This document shows positions 47,308 through 60,686 of a stretch of DNA of 64,000 nucleotides, piece after piece (position 1 is the first letter of the stretch; each line of letters opens with the position of its first letter). Made by a program: the position numbers and the translations under genes. The notes under the pieces are model-generated. The model had not been told where the DNA came from. It saw nothing but the letters and a program-made list of their open reading frames with translations, and ran no database searches. This DNA comes from Ricinus communis (lineage: Eukaryota > Streptophyta > Magnoliopsida > Malpighiales > Euphorbiaceae): assembly GCF_019578655.1 (NCBI RefSeq), contig NC_063261.1, forward strand, positions 21,763,626-21,827,625, written 5' to 3'.

Positions 47308-50300
47308 TGACTGACTGAAATCACAAAGTTTATGAGCTGAGCAGAGTGGAAGTGATAGGTCGGAACAGTAACAAGAAAAAGATGGACTAGTAGAGAGTTA
47401 ATGAAGTTGGCTTATGTCTATTATAAATTTATTCATAAAATTATCTTCTTTGTTTTTCCTTTATTCCTTTTGGCTTTGTTTGGTTGGAGAAAAGTGAAGG
47501 GAAAGAAGAGAAATTAGACTAATTTCTGTTGTTTAGGATGTTAAAATAAGAAGGCAAAAAGAGAGAAAAGAAAGAACACAAGGAAAGTGGAGCAAACTGT
47601 ACTACGTATTATTTTCTTCTCACTTAGAGAAAATGAACAACATCAAATTATTAAGACCTTCTTATTAATTAAATATGGGATTTCATACTTTTTAATAATT
47701 TTATTTAATTTTAAAATTTTAAAATAAATATTTATATTTTTAATTTATTTTTAAAAATAACTTGCGCTAATAATTTTAAAATTTATAATAAAAAATAATG
47801 TGACAAGTTAATTTTATTTATTAAAATTAAAATAAATAATTTAAATAAAAATTATTACATTTAAATATAAAGTGTGTAGAATAATGCATAAATATGAAAT
47901 TTTTAATGACCATATTGTTACGTTTAGAATAAATTAATTTTACTAATTTATATTTTTTTTAAGCAAGCGCAATCGACTTTTGACATCGTCTATTTTACCT
48001 TAAGTTTTTAAAAATTATAATTGAAAAATATTCTTAAAAATAAATTAAAAATACAAATATTATTTTTAAATTATTAAATTATTAAATAAAATTATTATAA
48101 AATATAAAATTTAGAATTTAATTAATAATTTAATAAATTAATTACATATTCTTTCTCTCTATAAGTTACAACTGTCATTAAATATATAGTTGAATACATA
48201 TATATGTAAGAGAAATTATATATTTTATTTTTCTCGTTTGATGTTTCCTTATTTTTCTTGTGCAATTAGTGCACCAAACATAAGGTAGGAAAAAGCAAAA
48301 AAAGAAAAATGTAGTGTCTAGCTTGTGTTGAACTCGATTTAAAATTTTATATAAATTTAGTTAAAGACGGTGAATGTTTAAATATATTTTTGATTATTTT
48401 TTATTAAATTTTTTACAATTTTAAATAGAGTTTAAATATAAATATATTCAAAATATAAAAATTTAAGTTATATACACAAGTCGTTTTTAACCGAATGATG
48501 TACAAATTAAATTGTGAGTTTATGAATATTAGTTTGATTAAATTTAGCTGATTAAGAAAAAATCATTACAAATTATTAAATTTAGCTGATAATAATTTGA
48601 ACTCTTATGACTGATGAGATTCCAATATTAGTAAATAAATTTTGAATAATCGAATAATTTAGATCAATAAGGAAACATATAATTCAATGAACAAATTTTA
48701 GCTCAATAATATTGAAATCATCTTTAGGTAAATCTGACCCAAGAGTAGCCCACAACTCTACTACATTGGTGGTGGCAAGGGAAGGTGGTCCATTGAGATC
48801 AGGATCTTCTGTATCCATCTATGCCCTACTTGGCTACTTCATTTCAGCAAGTCAAGGGAGTTCCTGCTCTATCATTCATTTTCCTTTTTTTTTTTTTTTT
48901 TTTTAAATCGGTAATGACCGATGATAATAATTTTTACCGGATGTGACTATACGATCGCTCTTTCGCTATAAAATATTTATAGAATCATAATACCAATCTC
49001 AAAATTAAATGGAAGAAATACAATTAAAATATAGCCTTATAAAAATCATAAATGCCTCATAAACTGTCCTTTTAGAATTTGTTTTCTGTTGCCAATGTAC
49101 TTTTGAAATGACAGTTAATTAATGTTTAGGGCATGTTTGGTTCATTGAAAAATGAAATGGAAAAAGATCCCTAGCAAGAAATTGTCTTTTTTCAAATAAC
49201 TAAATATTTATTTTAGTTGTTTTAATTGTTTTATTACTTAGAAATAAATGTTGCATTCAAATAAAGAAATAACATTATATAAATCTTTTTTCTTTTGTCT
49301 TGGCTACAATCCTATTATTCACTTCCTTGGAGTTGGAGTAGGTGCTATTCTTTTACCTTTTGAATTCTGTTGAATGGTTTAGCTTTTATTAATTTTTTTT
49401 CTTTGATTAATGATTAGGTTCTTGAAATTTCAAAAAGGGTGTCTTTAAGAATCAAGGTGGCTTTACAAATTGATTAATTATTTCTCTGAATAAAGTCATA
49501 TTATATAAAAGTCTAAAAATATTACATGTACTTTTAGTGTGCCTTATATAATAATTTATGATATTAAATGATAATTAAACATAATAATTTATATGCTAAT
49601 CAAATTAAGTTATTAAATTAAATGCTTTAATATAAAATAATACTTGATATAATCTGAAAAATTAGATACCTAAAGTAAATTAGTGACTACATAAAGCCAA
49701 AATTTATTTTTGTTTTCTCCATTATGATTTTTCTCCAATAAACAAATTCCAAGTTTATTTAAAAATATGAAAGCTAAAGAAAGCATAAGTAAACCTATAA
49801 TTAAAACACTAGATAAATACATGTAACCTATAGTCTTTTTAATAGTTTTTTTTTAGATTTTAAAGTTTTAAATTAATCTATCGTAAATATAATAATAACT
49901 TATTCTTTATAATATAATATTTATTCAAAAAGCTTAATTATATACATGCAAAGCATGGGCGTAATGCTAGTAAAGTTAATAAGGCTTAAGAGCCGAACTT
50001 CTGAACTAAAACACAGCCTATCACTTGATAATATTTGATTTCTGTATATTTATTTATAATCTAAATATTGGAAAAAAGAAATCAGAAAGTGGGCCATAAT
50101 TCTTTTCAAATATTAATTTTCAAGATTAATAGTTTGCTTTTGACAAAAATAAAAAGATGAATATAAGATATATTGACTCATTGTACCACTTTGTTGGCTA
50201 GCATTATAGACAATAAATGAATGAATAATAACTCAAATTTAGTAAACTCAGCTTATTAATAAATAAATTAAGTTCAAAGTATCCAAAATCTCGAATTCAA

Positions 50301-51242
50301 AATCTTAATCCCGACAATAATTATCTGATCAATCAGAAGCCAAATCTGAATATTTGGTACATCCTTAATTAGGTCAGCCATATAACATAAACTGATACCA
50401 ACCGTAGTTTGTAGCAGCTGATTTTGTGTTCTGTATGAAACGTGGCTAGGGCTAGGAAACTGAAGAATATAAGATGAGAATCCTGAAGCATTGTACCTCT
50501 CCCTAAGCATCCAATTCAATATTTGCCTTCTCCTTTTCTGAGGCAAAGAGTATCTAGAATGTGAAAAATGCCCACAACAATGCTACTTTTACTAAAAGCA
50601 ATTGCCATTTTCTTAACTTGGTCTTAGAAATGAGGCTATTGATTGTAGTAGCAAGAGATTATTAACATGGCACTAATTCTTGAAAGTCACATTAAGAGAT
50701 GAGATCATAAATCTTTACTAATTATGCAAGCAATTAAAGTGGGTAGCAACTAGTCTCAAAATGACAAAGACAAGCAAACAATAGAAAAAGCTAAGAAATT
50801 AATAGCCAAAGATAGAAATAGAAAATTAGGCTTTTCTTTTCTTTAGAAAATGAAAAATTAAGCTTAAACTAGACAATTATGTATTACATACAAGTTCATA
50901 TTTACTTTATTAATGTTGTTTCCAGATGTGCATTATACAATTTAAAACAGGTGAATCAACTTGTACATTTCTTTTCCTTTTCTTTTTTTAGCTTTAATTA
51001 GGCATCTCTTTTGCCCTCAATTAGCAAGAAAATTCCCACATCTAATAATAAGTTCCCCCACCTTCGTCAAGTAAGAGCTGAATGGATAAAGTTCCAAAAC
51101 AAAAATTTTGTTTGTGGATGATAGGGAACCTAAAATCTCAAACTATAGCAAGCTAAAAAGATGAAAATTGTGGGAAAATAAACACATTTAAAAATAAAAA
51201 ATTAAGAAAAAAAAATGATCGCACGTGCAAATATTCTTGCGG
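47308..51242. other. 3.9 kb AT-rich spacer between TBL-D and TBL-E
   Basis: This is the longest gap inside the array. It is mostly extremely AT-rich. A less AT-biased segment at about 48720-48885 ends in a T-run of about 20 bases and may be a retroposed fragment in reverse orientation. The open frame at 50274-50546 shows no recognisable domain. I see no TBL remnant here. Confidence 0.55.
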
Positions 51243-53816
51243 TCACGAGCTAGATATAATACGCGTGTAGATAAATTCGTTCCACGTGTCGGGTAACCCC
51301 GGAAGACACCAATGGATACAATCTGCGTATGTAGCCGGATCAGCCTGCTGCTCAGGTGTTAGCATCTTGCCTTGGCGGATGGTGTAGACAGAGGTGTGTG
51401 CATCTTTTCTATATTCAGATAGGGCAGTGATGTTGATAAAATGGACAGGTATTTTCATGGAGTTAGTCACATTTTGTGCTAGAACAAGTAGCCTACGGTC
51501 TGTGCCAACATTCACTCGCTTTGTTGTATTTAGAATTGGAGTAGTTTCCTTGGCACATTTAATTCCATCTGGGTTGTTCCAATCCAAGCTCCTAATGTGG
51601 AATAAAATAGAAATTAATCATTTCCAAATGCATATCAAGAATCGAGCAAGGGATATAAAGTGATTAGTGGGTTACCCACCAAATATTAATTAATCAACAA
51701 ATATGTCATAATCATGCTTAGTGTTCTTAGACCCACTATAAGATCAAGTATCAACCACCAAAAATCACCTAATGTTACCTAATATGAAAAGTTTTGTACT
51801 ATTGTATCATTATTAAACAATTAAATACATATTTAAAATGTTTTCTATATTTAAAAATAAAAATGAATGAAGTGATTTTTATGTATTGCTCTTCCAATAA
51901 TAAGGTGTAGTGCTCTCAAAATGAGGAAGAAAAAATTAATTAACTTTATGGTAAGAAATTAAGATATGAACATTACTTGATATGGAGAGGAGACATGCTG
52001 CTAAAGAAGACAGTGGTACGATTAGGATCAATGTTTTCATCTACCCACTCGGACCATGTTTTCAGAACTCTCTGATAAGCTACTGGCCTTTCGATCTCAT
52101 CATATTCTGTGGACCCTTCATCAAACGACCCACGTCTGTTCAATCCAAAAAAAAAAAAAAAGAATTTAATCACATATTAAAATTAACTGATTAACTATAA
52201 TAATAATAATATATAATAAAGGGTCATATATATATGCATCAATTAAGAAAGTAAGACTTACAGAACTTTCATAGAGAAAGTGTTCATCCACCATATATAT
52301 GTGTTAAAGATGAGGTAATCCACATCTTTCCAATTGACACCATGTTTGTTGATTGATTCAGGCATGATTATACGGTTCAAGATGCTGTGCATGTTGGGAT
52401 CATCAGAATTTGATTCCACCAGAAATGGAGCCCAGTAAAACTCCACTGTTGCATTGTAGTCCTACAAGAAAATTACATTAAAAAAAAAAAATTAAAAATC
52501 ATGCTTTGGGCTCTCTTAAGCAATGAAGGTCCACATATCTGCATTTTATGCTTTGTTGCTTCCTTATAAATATATGTTCATTTATTATTGCTATTATATA
52601 TCTTTCTTTTTCATGCAAATAAAGGGAGTCCACAAATTATTCATATGTATATATATTAATGTATACTATGTCAATAATAAGAAAATTTGAAAAAGAAAAG
52701 AGGCATGTAATTGAGTTATTGCTGCATGGCCACCCACAAATAGTTTGTATATATTAGGTAGCCAATTGGCTTACAAAAAGTTCACCTACAACATTATTTG
52801 TTGCAATGACAAAGAAACTTAAATACATTTCTTGATCATTTAATGATACTCATTATCAAGAGAAATATACTTGAAAATTGGAGCAAAATTTGTCCCATAA
52901 ATTAAAAAAGATTAGGAAAGGTAATCAAGGGAAAATGACATTAGACCTATCAATACATCAATAGAGAAATTAAGGAGTGAAAGAAGAGTACCAAAATTGT
53001 GAAAATAGCACGAGATCCTATCTTCTCCCATGTCTTCCTACCAGCAGGAACTACAGATTGAACCAAACAAATCATTGATTCCCATTGATTTCTATTCAAA
53101 GAATCTCCAACAAACATAAGCCTTTTGTTCTTCAACTTGTTTAGCAATAGCCTCGCTTTGAATCTTTAAACACAAAAGAAGATAACAAGAACCCAAATCA
53201 AGAAAGTATACAGATATGTCAAAAAGAAAAAAGCAAGTGAATAAATTATTCAAGAATGTGTTTGTATGTATGAAATATGTTCTTACTTTGGCAGAGAACA
53301 ATCTCTAGGCTGCCATTTCCAATTCTGAAACAAAGAATCTTTTCTGCCATTTCTAAGACAAGTCACTTGAGCAGTAAGGAACTCGCATTCATCTTCTTTA
53401 TACAAAGGACGTGTCTCATTGTCAAAAACCCATTGTCCTGTAAAAAGATCACACTCTTCTGGTGGTAATTCAACATCTTCATCGTCATCTTCCATAATGC
53501 CATCGGGCAATTCAATCTTCTGCTCATGATATTCTTGAGTAGTAGTTGATTCTTGATCATCATGATGAGAGCCATCTATATGAGGTTCCTCTAGTGAAGT
53601 TCTCGAATCCATATGATCATTCTTGATAGGTTCTTGAAATGGGATTTCTTGGTTTGAAGTGTTTTCTTGATCAATCTCTTGAGATTTAGGCCAGGAAAAT
53701 GGGAATTCAGCGATGGACTTAACGTCTTCATTGTACATGAAAACACCAAAAAGAAAGACGGAAAAAACAACAACAAACACAGAAAGATTGTTGTTTTTCT
53801 TGTAATTATGTTTCAT
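51243..53816 (-). CDS. TBL-E: trichome birefringence-like O-acetyltransferase
   Basis: The first gene of the array in its direction of transcription: exons 53287-53816, 52992-53163, 52262-52461, 51977-52135, 51243-51591, giving 469 aa. I chose the ATG at 53816 (MKHNYKKNN) because a basic N-terminus then leads straight into the anchor [16 protein letters not shown], as in C and D; an in-frame ATG at 53936 would add a poorly conserved 40 residues. The stem is the longest of the five and very acidic ([15 protein letters not shown]). The esterase motif is [14 protein letters not shown] with GDS at 196-198, and DCIHWCLPG has D444/H447. It resembles Arabidopsis TBL28 as I remember that protein, but this is not checked. 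Confidence 0.92.
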
Positions 53817-56800
53817 GGCTACTGAGACTGAAGAGAGAAGAGGTGTTTTTCTTCTATATAGCTGCATGAGAATAGAAAAATTACAAATGGTGATGGGAGA
53901 AAACAATGTGGAGACATGGAAAATATAGAGAAACAATTGAGCAAAGATAAAGAAAGAGACAATTAAGAGAGAGAAAGAGATATCACTTACAAAAAAGAAT
54001 TGTTAGTTCAATAAGGGATTTGGTGAGATGGTTTTTTCTTCAAGAAACTGCAGGTTAGGCTTCTGGTGGAGGGAGAGTTGTCTCTCTCATGTTTTTCAAG
54101 TTTATATATTTATATTATAATATAATCTTCTTCCTTTAATAACTACTACATTTATATTTTCAAGAGGAGTGATTTCAAAGTTTTAATTGCCTGAGTTGGT
54201 CTTAGTCCAAGAAAATGTTAGGCCAAAAAAGGAGGTGGTTGATGATGGCCATGGAGTATTATGGTAGAGCAGATGTTATTTTCTGTTAGATTCTGGTACA
54301 CAACAGAAACAAAAAAAGGGTACTTTAGGGATAAACTTAATTAAGTACCCCCTGTTAGCTATAATAATGTAAGTATTTATAAAGTATAGCATATGAAAAG
54401 GAGTATATGATAGTTAATCAATCTAAAGTATGTTTATCAAAAGTGGGTCTTACATGGACACATAAAATATCAAGTTCCCTATAAATTTAATCCCCAGGTT
54501 TTTTTTTTTTTTTTTTTGGTGGTTTTGATAGGTTAAGTAAATTTACATAAAGGTGGGGTTACATGAATGATGGCTCAATAGAATCCCTTTTAAATTATGA
54601 TCATCTATTCATCACAAAAAAAAAAAAAAAAAAAAAAGAAAAATTCTAAGTTACACATATCTCTATAAAATTATTTAAAATTAAAAAAAATATATATTTA
54701 ATCATGAAATTTATGAACTATTTATTTTTAAATTATCGACTCAATCAGTAGTAATAGTCGATAAAATCACATACGAAATAAGTAATATATGACGCTAGAG
54801 TTAAAACAAAGACGGATAAATTAATTTTAATTTTTTAAAATTTAAAAAAATAGAGTGTAACTAATAATTTTTTATAATTCTTAACACTAGTAGAAGTATC
54901 TATAATTGAACAAAAGTGGTCTTAAGTAAGTTCAAAGCTGAAGTAATTAGCTCCAGAGTACTGTGTCAGCACCACTCTCACCATGCCTCATTTAATTCAA
55001 CCATGGATGAACCTACAAAAAAGACTAACACCACCAATCAGAAGCCCTATTCCTGGGAACAATATGCATTGGTTATCCTAGGCAAAAATCGCTCAACTAC
55101 CTATATGCATTGGCTTTTTTAAGGAAAACCCTAATTCTTTTCATCTCAATTTCTTATTTTTGTCCGACTGTTTATCTTACAGGACCTAATTTTGGATCCT
55201 AAACTACATTACTTTTCAATCAAATTAGGGAATGGATTTGATCCAGTGCATAAAAGTTAATCCATGATGAATTAAACTAAAAGAAATATTTTTGTTGTTT
55301 AAAAACAATAACAAGAATTCTTGTTTCCATGTCCTTCATACCCCATTTGCATGTCTGTTTGCTGCACAAGTATAATTATGTCTGTTCTTTTTATGTGGGG
55401 TAAACGCCAAAAGAGTTGGAGAAGAAGCAGCTGAACAGGTAAACATAAATTCTCCTTGGATATAATTAACAAATTAATTAAGTAGATTCCTGACCTAATC
55501 AAACCAAAAATGATCATTACAAAAGGACGACATGAGCTAATAATTTAAGCAGAAAAACACAACTAAATTGGTTTAAACCATGTAAATCATTTCATTTACT
55601 AAGCTTTATTCTTCTTGAAACACTCAAAAATTAGATAGCAAGTTCTCTATGGAGCATTTACTACAAATAAATCGACCTAGTTAGCTCTATATTAGATGAA
55701 AATTAAGAAAATTTCAAGTTTAAGTTTAGGTTTTCTTGTCATTATCCATCAAATTTAGTGGAAGTGTGTATCACTATTATTGAAAAGTAAATTACTTCCT
55801 AGGACGATTAGAGCTCTAATAAGTTTAAAAAGAAATATTATTATGGGGAATTTTGGGACTTGACCGTATCCATTACTACATATATTTCAAACAAAGAAAG
55901 AAGAAGTAATTAAGGAACTTGACTTGAGTACTTAACAATTTACCTTGTTACCTCATTTTGAGGCATTTACTTGTTAATTAAACAATTAATCTTATAGCAA
56001 TATAGAATTGAATTATATGGTATGACTATATCAATCAAAATAATGAAGGTCGGCTCGTCAAAAACTTACCTAATTATCACTTCAAATGTCAATGTTCAAA
56101 GTAGGTGCAAAAAAAAAAAAGAATTTATGATATTTCCATAAATATACAAAAATTATAGTGAAACACTATAAAACCTCTACACTTAAATTAATTTTGACGA
56201 GTAGGATTTGATCTTTCTTTGTCTCCAACAACTACCCAATATGTGAAGTTTGATGCATCATTAAGGTTCTGCATTAATTAATGATGTTAATTTTGTTTTC
56301 AACAATTAATTAAAACCCAAAAGCCAAAAACCAAAAACCAAAAAACCCATATCTATATCATTAGTAACTTTATGCTTGAGAAAAGTAAAGGCTAAGAAAA
56401 ACCCTTTTCAATATCCATGAGTATAGCAACATTATCATTACAGATACTACTGTGTTTTGTACTTTGCTCACTTTCATGATATCATTTTTATTTCCATTTT
56501 TTTTTGGGTTGCTACATTGCTTTCTTTACAAGGTAAGGCAACTATACACACTCCAAGGGTTTCCTTCAAGGAGATGTTAAAGAAAAAAAAATCTATGTTC
56601 TGATTGTTTCTTTGCCCTTTCTCCAATTTTTCAGAATCAATTATTTGAAGATAACTTGGCGCCCATAACGATAGGTGCAGCACTATGTGTGAGTATGTGA
56701 CATACAACAACAACAAGAACAGGATGAAAAGTTGTATTGGATGGAGATGGATAATTATGAAATACACAGTTTGTAAGTCTAAATCAGCCCTAATTATAAG

Positions 56801-57469
56801 TAGATATATGTAGCTTTTGATTTGAGCTACGTTATGGATGAAAAGCTTATTCAAAAGCTCATATAAATCAACTGAGTGGTGGATGTTTAATTATTTGCTA
56901 ATAACATATACTAATATATTAACTTAAATTTAGTCAATATTGAAGATGTGATATTCATCACTATGCTATTTGGATGAGAATTGCGATAGTTAAATTTAGT
57001 CAAATTTATTTAGAAAAAAAGAAAGTGAATTAGTCGAAATAGACACATAAAAATAACGAAATATTACACTCATAGTTAATATGTATATATAGAGTCGCAC
57101 AATAGTTTAGACATTTTGCATACATCAAGGTTATTTTTGACTTACTATTTAAATAAATTAAAATTAAAATAAATCAATCAAAATGACTCGTATATAATTT
57201 TCTCATGTTAACAAAAAAAATAAAATAAAAAATTCTTAAGAAATGGGCTATAGTATTATACCCAATTTCAGGCTCAAAAGGATTGGGCATCTGTTATCTC
57301 ACTTAAAATACAAACCATAGATTAAAATATATCCCTTCAACAGTTTGAACAAAATGGACAAAGGGAAAGAAAGAAACAAACAACCAAAACAAACTAAAAT
57401 GGAATACAACAGTAATAAAGTCATAAATAAAAGAACAAAAAAATTGAGAAATGGATCAGATGTAAAAAT
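53817..57469. other. spacer between TBL-E and the oxygenase-like gene
   Basis: This holds the TBL-E promoter region and the 3' flank of the oxygenase-like gene. A T-run (about 54499-54518) and an A-run (about 54616-54638) lie 100 bases apart. Short open frames (54916-55122, 55299-55517, 56474-56854) show no known domain. No gene is supported. Confidence 0.55.
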
Positions 57470-60400
57470 CTACCTACATATGCGGTATTTATCAAGTGGG
57501 TCCTTGAAGATGAAAGGTTCATGGTAAACTCTCCAAGCATAGTCCTCAAATGAAAATGAATTGAACATTCTCTTTTCCTTCTTTACAACATTCTTTCCAT
57601 CTTTTTCGTCTTCTTCTTCTTCTTCTTCTTCTTCTTCTCTAACTTCATCATCAGCACTGTTGTGGGTATCTAGTTCAGGAAGCAGGGGAGATATGGTAGT
57701 TTCTGTAGGAAGAGTTAAAAGTAATGTCATTGTTATGCAGCTTGAATCTTTCCCATCTCCCATACATGGCAGTGGTCTTCCTCTTACTCTCTTCAATTTC
57801 CCATTGCTCCAAACCTATCAATTTGTTCATATAGCAGTTAGCCAACGATGAAAATCAATGATATTCCATGCACAGATTACACTTTTTATTTATTTGTTCT
57901 TTTCAAAATACTTCAAGGGTTTTTCCAAAATACTTCAGACAAATCAAATTTGTAAAAGAACACTGTAAGGCCAAACAGAACCAAACCGAACACTAATCCA
58001 ATTTGAATCACATTAAAAAATAGATGTTAACTTACATTTGATGGGAATAACATTTAATTTTGGTCGTGCCAAAAACAAACTCTCAACCTTAAATGCTTTC
58101 CTACTACATATTAGAATGATAAACATGAAGATATCCAAAAGCTGACTAATTAAAAATGGAATACCGTTAAATTATTGGGCCATTAGCTTAGAACCAAAGC
58201 ATGAGGCTGGGCTGCTTCACGTGACCCACTCTAGTCGGAGGTAATCTTCTCGGAACTTTTAAAAATATCCTAAAATCTTTTCTTTTCAAAAAATACCATT
58301 TCTCTAACTTTTTTTTTTCAAATTTACAGTGGTTATTTTTCAAATCTTTTTTATTTGTTTTTCAGTTGACAACAAAAACTGTATTTTTGAAAAAAAAAAA
58401 AATTAAACTATATTTTTAATATTTTAACACAGTATAGATAAAAATAATATTGATATCTGATAAAAAATAAAATATAAATATTTTATAATTTTTTCTAAAC
58501 TTTTTCGTGCTTCAAATGCTGAAATGCTAAGTCAATAGCTGAGTGTCCACTTGAGCTAGAGCCGAGTTTACATTTGACATCTAAGTCAAGTAGGAAAAAT
58601 ATTTGCTTTCAAAGTGTGAGACCTCAAATTCAAGTTTTTTTTTTCTTTGCGCTAAATATTATTTTTATATTTATGGCGAATGTAAAGAGATAATTATTTC
58701 CATTACATATTATATAGCCGGTTGACCCTCTAATAATATAAAACAAATAGTCTGAGTTTATATTTTATGATGAAATTCATCACCCCTTCAAACCAAACAA
58801 AATAATATCCAAAGGAAAATAAAATAGTAATAGTAATAACAATAAAAAGAAAAACATAAAAATGAAATATTTAAACCCTTCATGTGTTTCATATTCTTCT
58901 AGTCATTTGATTTAATATTTATTTATTTTATTAATGTCACATCATCCTCAAAGAAACTTACAAAACAAATAAATGAATAAACCAGCTAAATTTTAATTAT
59001 GAAATAATATTTGATTAAAATTATATGATGTTTATACATTGCTTAGTCAAAGAAAAACCCCTACTCCGGTTAGACAGCCGGGCCAAACTTTTCCAAAGAT
59101 AGATTATGCCAACGCAACATACATCATTGGCACAAAAATTCAAACTTGGGTCCTTTTGTGACATTCAAGGTGGTGGAACCCAAAAGTTCGAGCTATATAT
59201 GCCAGGTTTTGATCCCCCTTTAGCTTAAGTGGGATCCAGTTGGATCCATTTAGATAATAGCTTCAAATATTCATAAAATAATAATAAGAGATTGTCAATA
59301 GTTAGTTTCTTTTTTTTTGTTTTTTGCCACTATTTTTTCTCAAACCCAAGTTTGGAAATAAGTTTTCTTGGTAGGATATATTTTAAACTTCTTTCATTTT
59401 CTCTTACAATTTCATATATTTTCTCTTTTATGTTTATTATTCTTACAACTTCAATGATCACAATTTAAGATAATTAAATAATTATGTCAATGATTTGGAA
59501 GGTGTTAAGTTAGGACTTTTTATTTTTGCTTTAGCTGTTTCTTTTGAGCTTGAGTTTGTTATAATCTTTCATTAAAGAATTAAATTTGATCAAAATCATT
59601 AACAATAATCAATTAATAATATCTCAATTTGAGATACGTATCTAAATTTCAGCAAGTTCGAGTGGTTCCTCCGACTTAAAACATACAATTAGTTGTGGTT
59701 TAAGTGATGAAAATCGTTTTTGTATAGTAAATGTGCTAACCATTTAAACTAAAAAGCAAAGGTGATAGAAATAGAGCAAAAAAGTAAATAAAACTCACTT
59801 GAGCAATATCCCCAACAGTAACCAAAACCGAGTCCACTTGAGGCACAACAGCAACCCAACCCGAATCCGCCAACAACCAATACTTTCTGCTCCGAATTTC
59901 ATACTGTAACCCAACAACGTATGGATAAAACCCACCCGAGATATGATCGGGTTTATCCCCGTATGAGCCTTCATGCACTGACATCATTGAAGAGAGACGG
60001 GTCGGATATGCTTTAAACGGGTTCTCAAACCCAACTGCTTTAGAAAGCATTTCCATTGCCTCTAACCCCAGTTTCTCTAAACCCCGAGTTAATTCACGTA
60101 GAGAAGATAAGCTCAACTCGGTTGGCAACTCGGTAGAGGCAGAACAATCACCATCCAGCCAAAACGACTCACCGTTTCCCTCCTCATCGTCGTCGTTGAA
60201 ACCCAACGGCCAGTTTTTAGGAAAATAAGATTCTTTTTTATCTTTAGCGAGTTTGAAAAGAGAGAGTGACTCTACCTCAGCTGAGTTGGCGAGATGAGAA
60301 GGTATGTTATGTTTGTGGAGTTGAAAGAAACCGTGTTGAGAACAAGCAGAGAGGAGATGATCAGCGGAGGTCTGATCAGATAGAGAGATTAGAGGAGGAG

Positions 60401-60623
60401 AAGTGGTGGAAAGGGAGGATGAGCCGCGGCGAGTAGGAAGAGAGAGGTTGGGAGGTAGACGGTGGAGGAGATGAGTGAGGGCGTCTATAGTGGCGGAAGA
60501 GGAGGTTAGGTGGTGGTGGGTATTTAGTTGAGATGATGGTGTTGGCGGTGGAGCTGAGGTGGTGGAGGAGTAAACGTTTGGTGGCAGATGGTGGTGGCGT
60601 TGATTGTGAGTTGAGGAAGCCAT
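57470..60623 (-). CDS. 2OG/Fe(II) oxygenase-fold protein lacking most active-site residues
   Basis: Two exons, 59799-60623 (275 codons) and 57470-57814 (114 codons plus stop), are joined by a phase-0 GT..AG intron of 1984 bases, giving 389 aa. An N-terminal low-complexity Ser/Thr/Pro/His stretch is followed by a DIOX_N-like region (PPLISLSDQTSADHLLSACS, GFFQLHKHNIP). The C-terminal oxygenase fold is recognisable by GLQYE, SGWVAVVPQVDSVLVTVGDI and QVWSNGKLKRV. The expected HxD is replaced by HIS, the distal His after WSNG..KRV is missing (RVRGRP), and no clear RxS follows. A poly-Glu run precedes a conserved-looking end, FSFEDYAWRVYHEPF .. DPLDKYR. The start at 60623 is favoured over an in-frame ATG at 60761 because a TATA-like motif lies between them. 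The fold is confident; activity is doubtful. Confidence 0.82.
57611..57637 (-). repeat. (GAA)n coding microsatellite encoding poly-Glu
   Basis: A TTC/GAA trinucleotide run within exon 2 of the oxygenase-like gene encodes nine consecutive Glu residues followed by DEKD. Changes by whole units would preserve the frame, so length variation is likely between alleles. Confidence 0.9.
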
Positions 60624-60679
60624 GAGAATATGAAAGCAAAAGAGACAGTTAAGAGTAATAATAGCTCTGTGCTGTGCAG

Positions 60680-60686
60680 TATATAT
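60680..60686 (-). promoter_or_regulatory. TATA-like box of the oxygenase-like gene
   Basis: A TATATAT motif lies about 57 bases upstream of the ATG at 60623 on the - strand. This distance leaves room for a short 5' UTR and supports that ATG over the one at 60761. AT-rich flanks make chance matches possible. Confidence 0.4.

Noticed and set aside
50274..50546. 90-codon open frame on the - strand between TBL-D and TBL-E
   Set aside because: No recognisable domain, no TBL motif, AT-rich context; likely chance.
56474..56854. 126-codon open frame on the - strand
   Set aside because: Composition is hydrophobic and random-looking, with no known motif or splice support.
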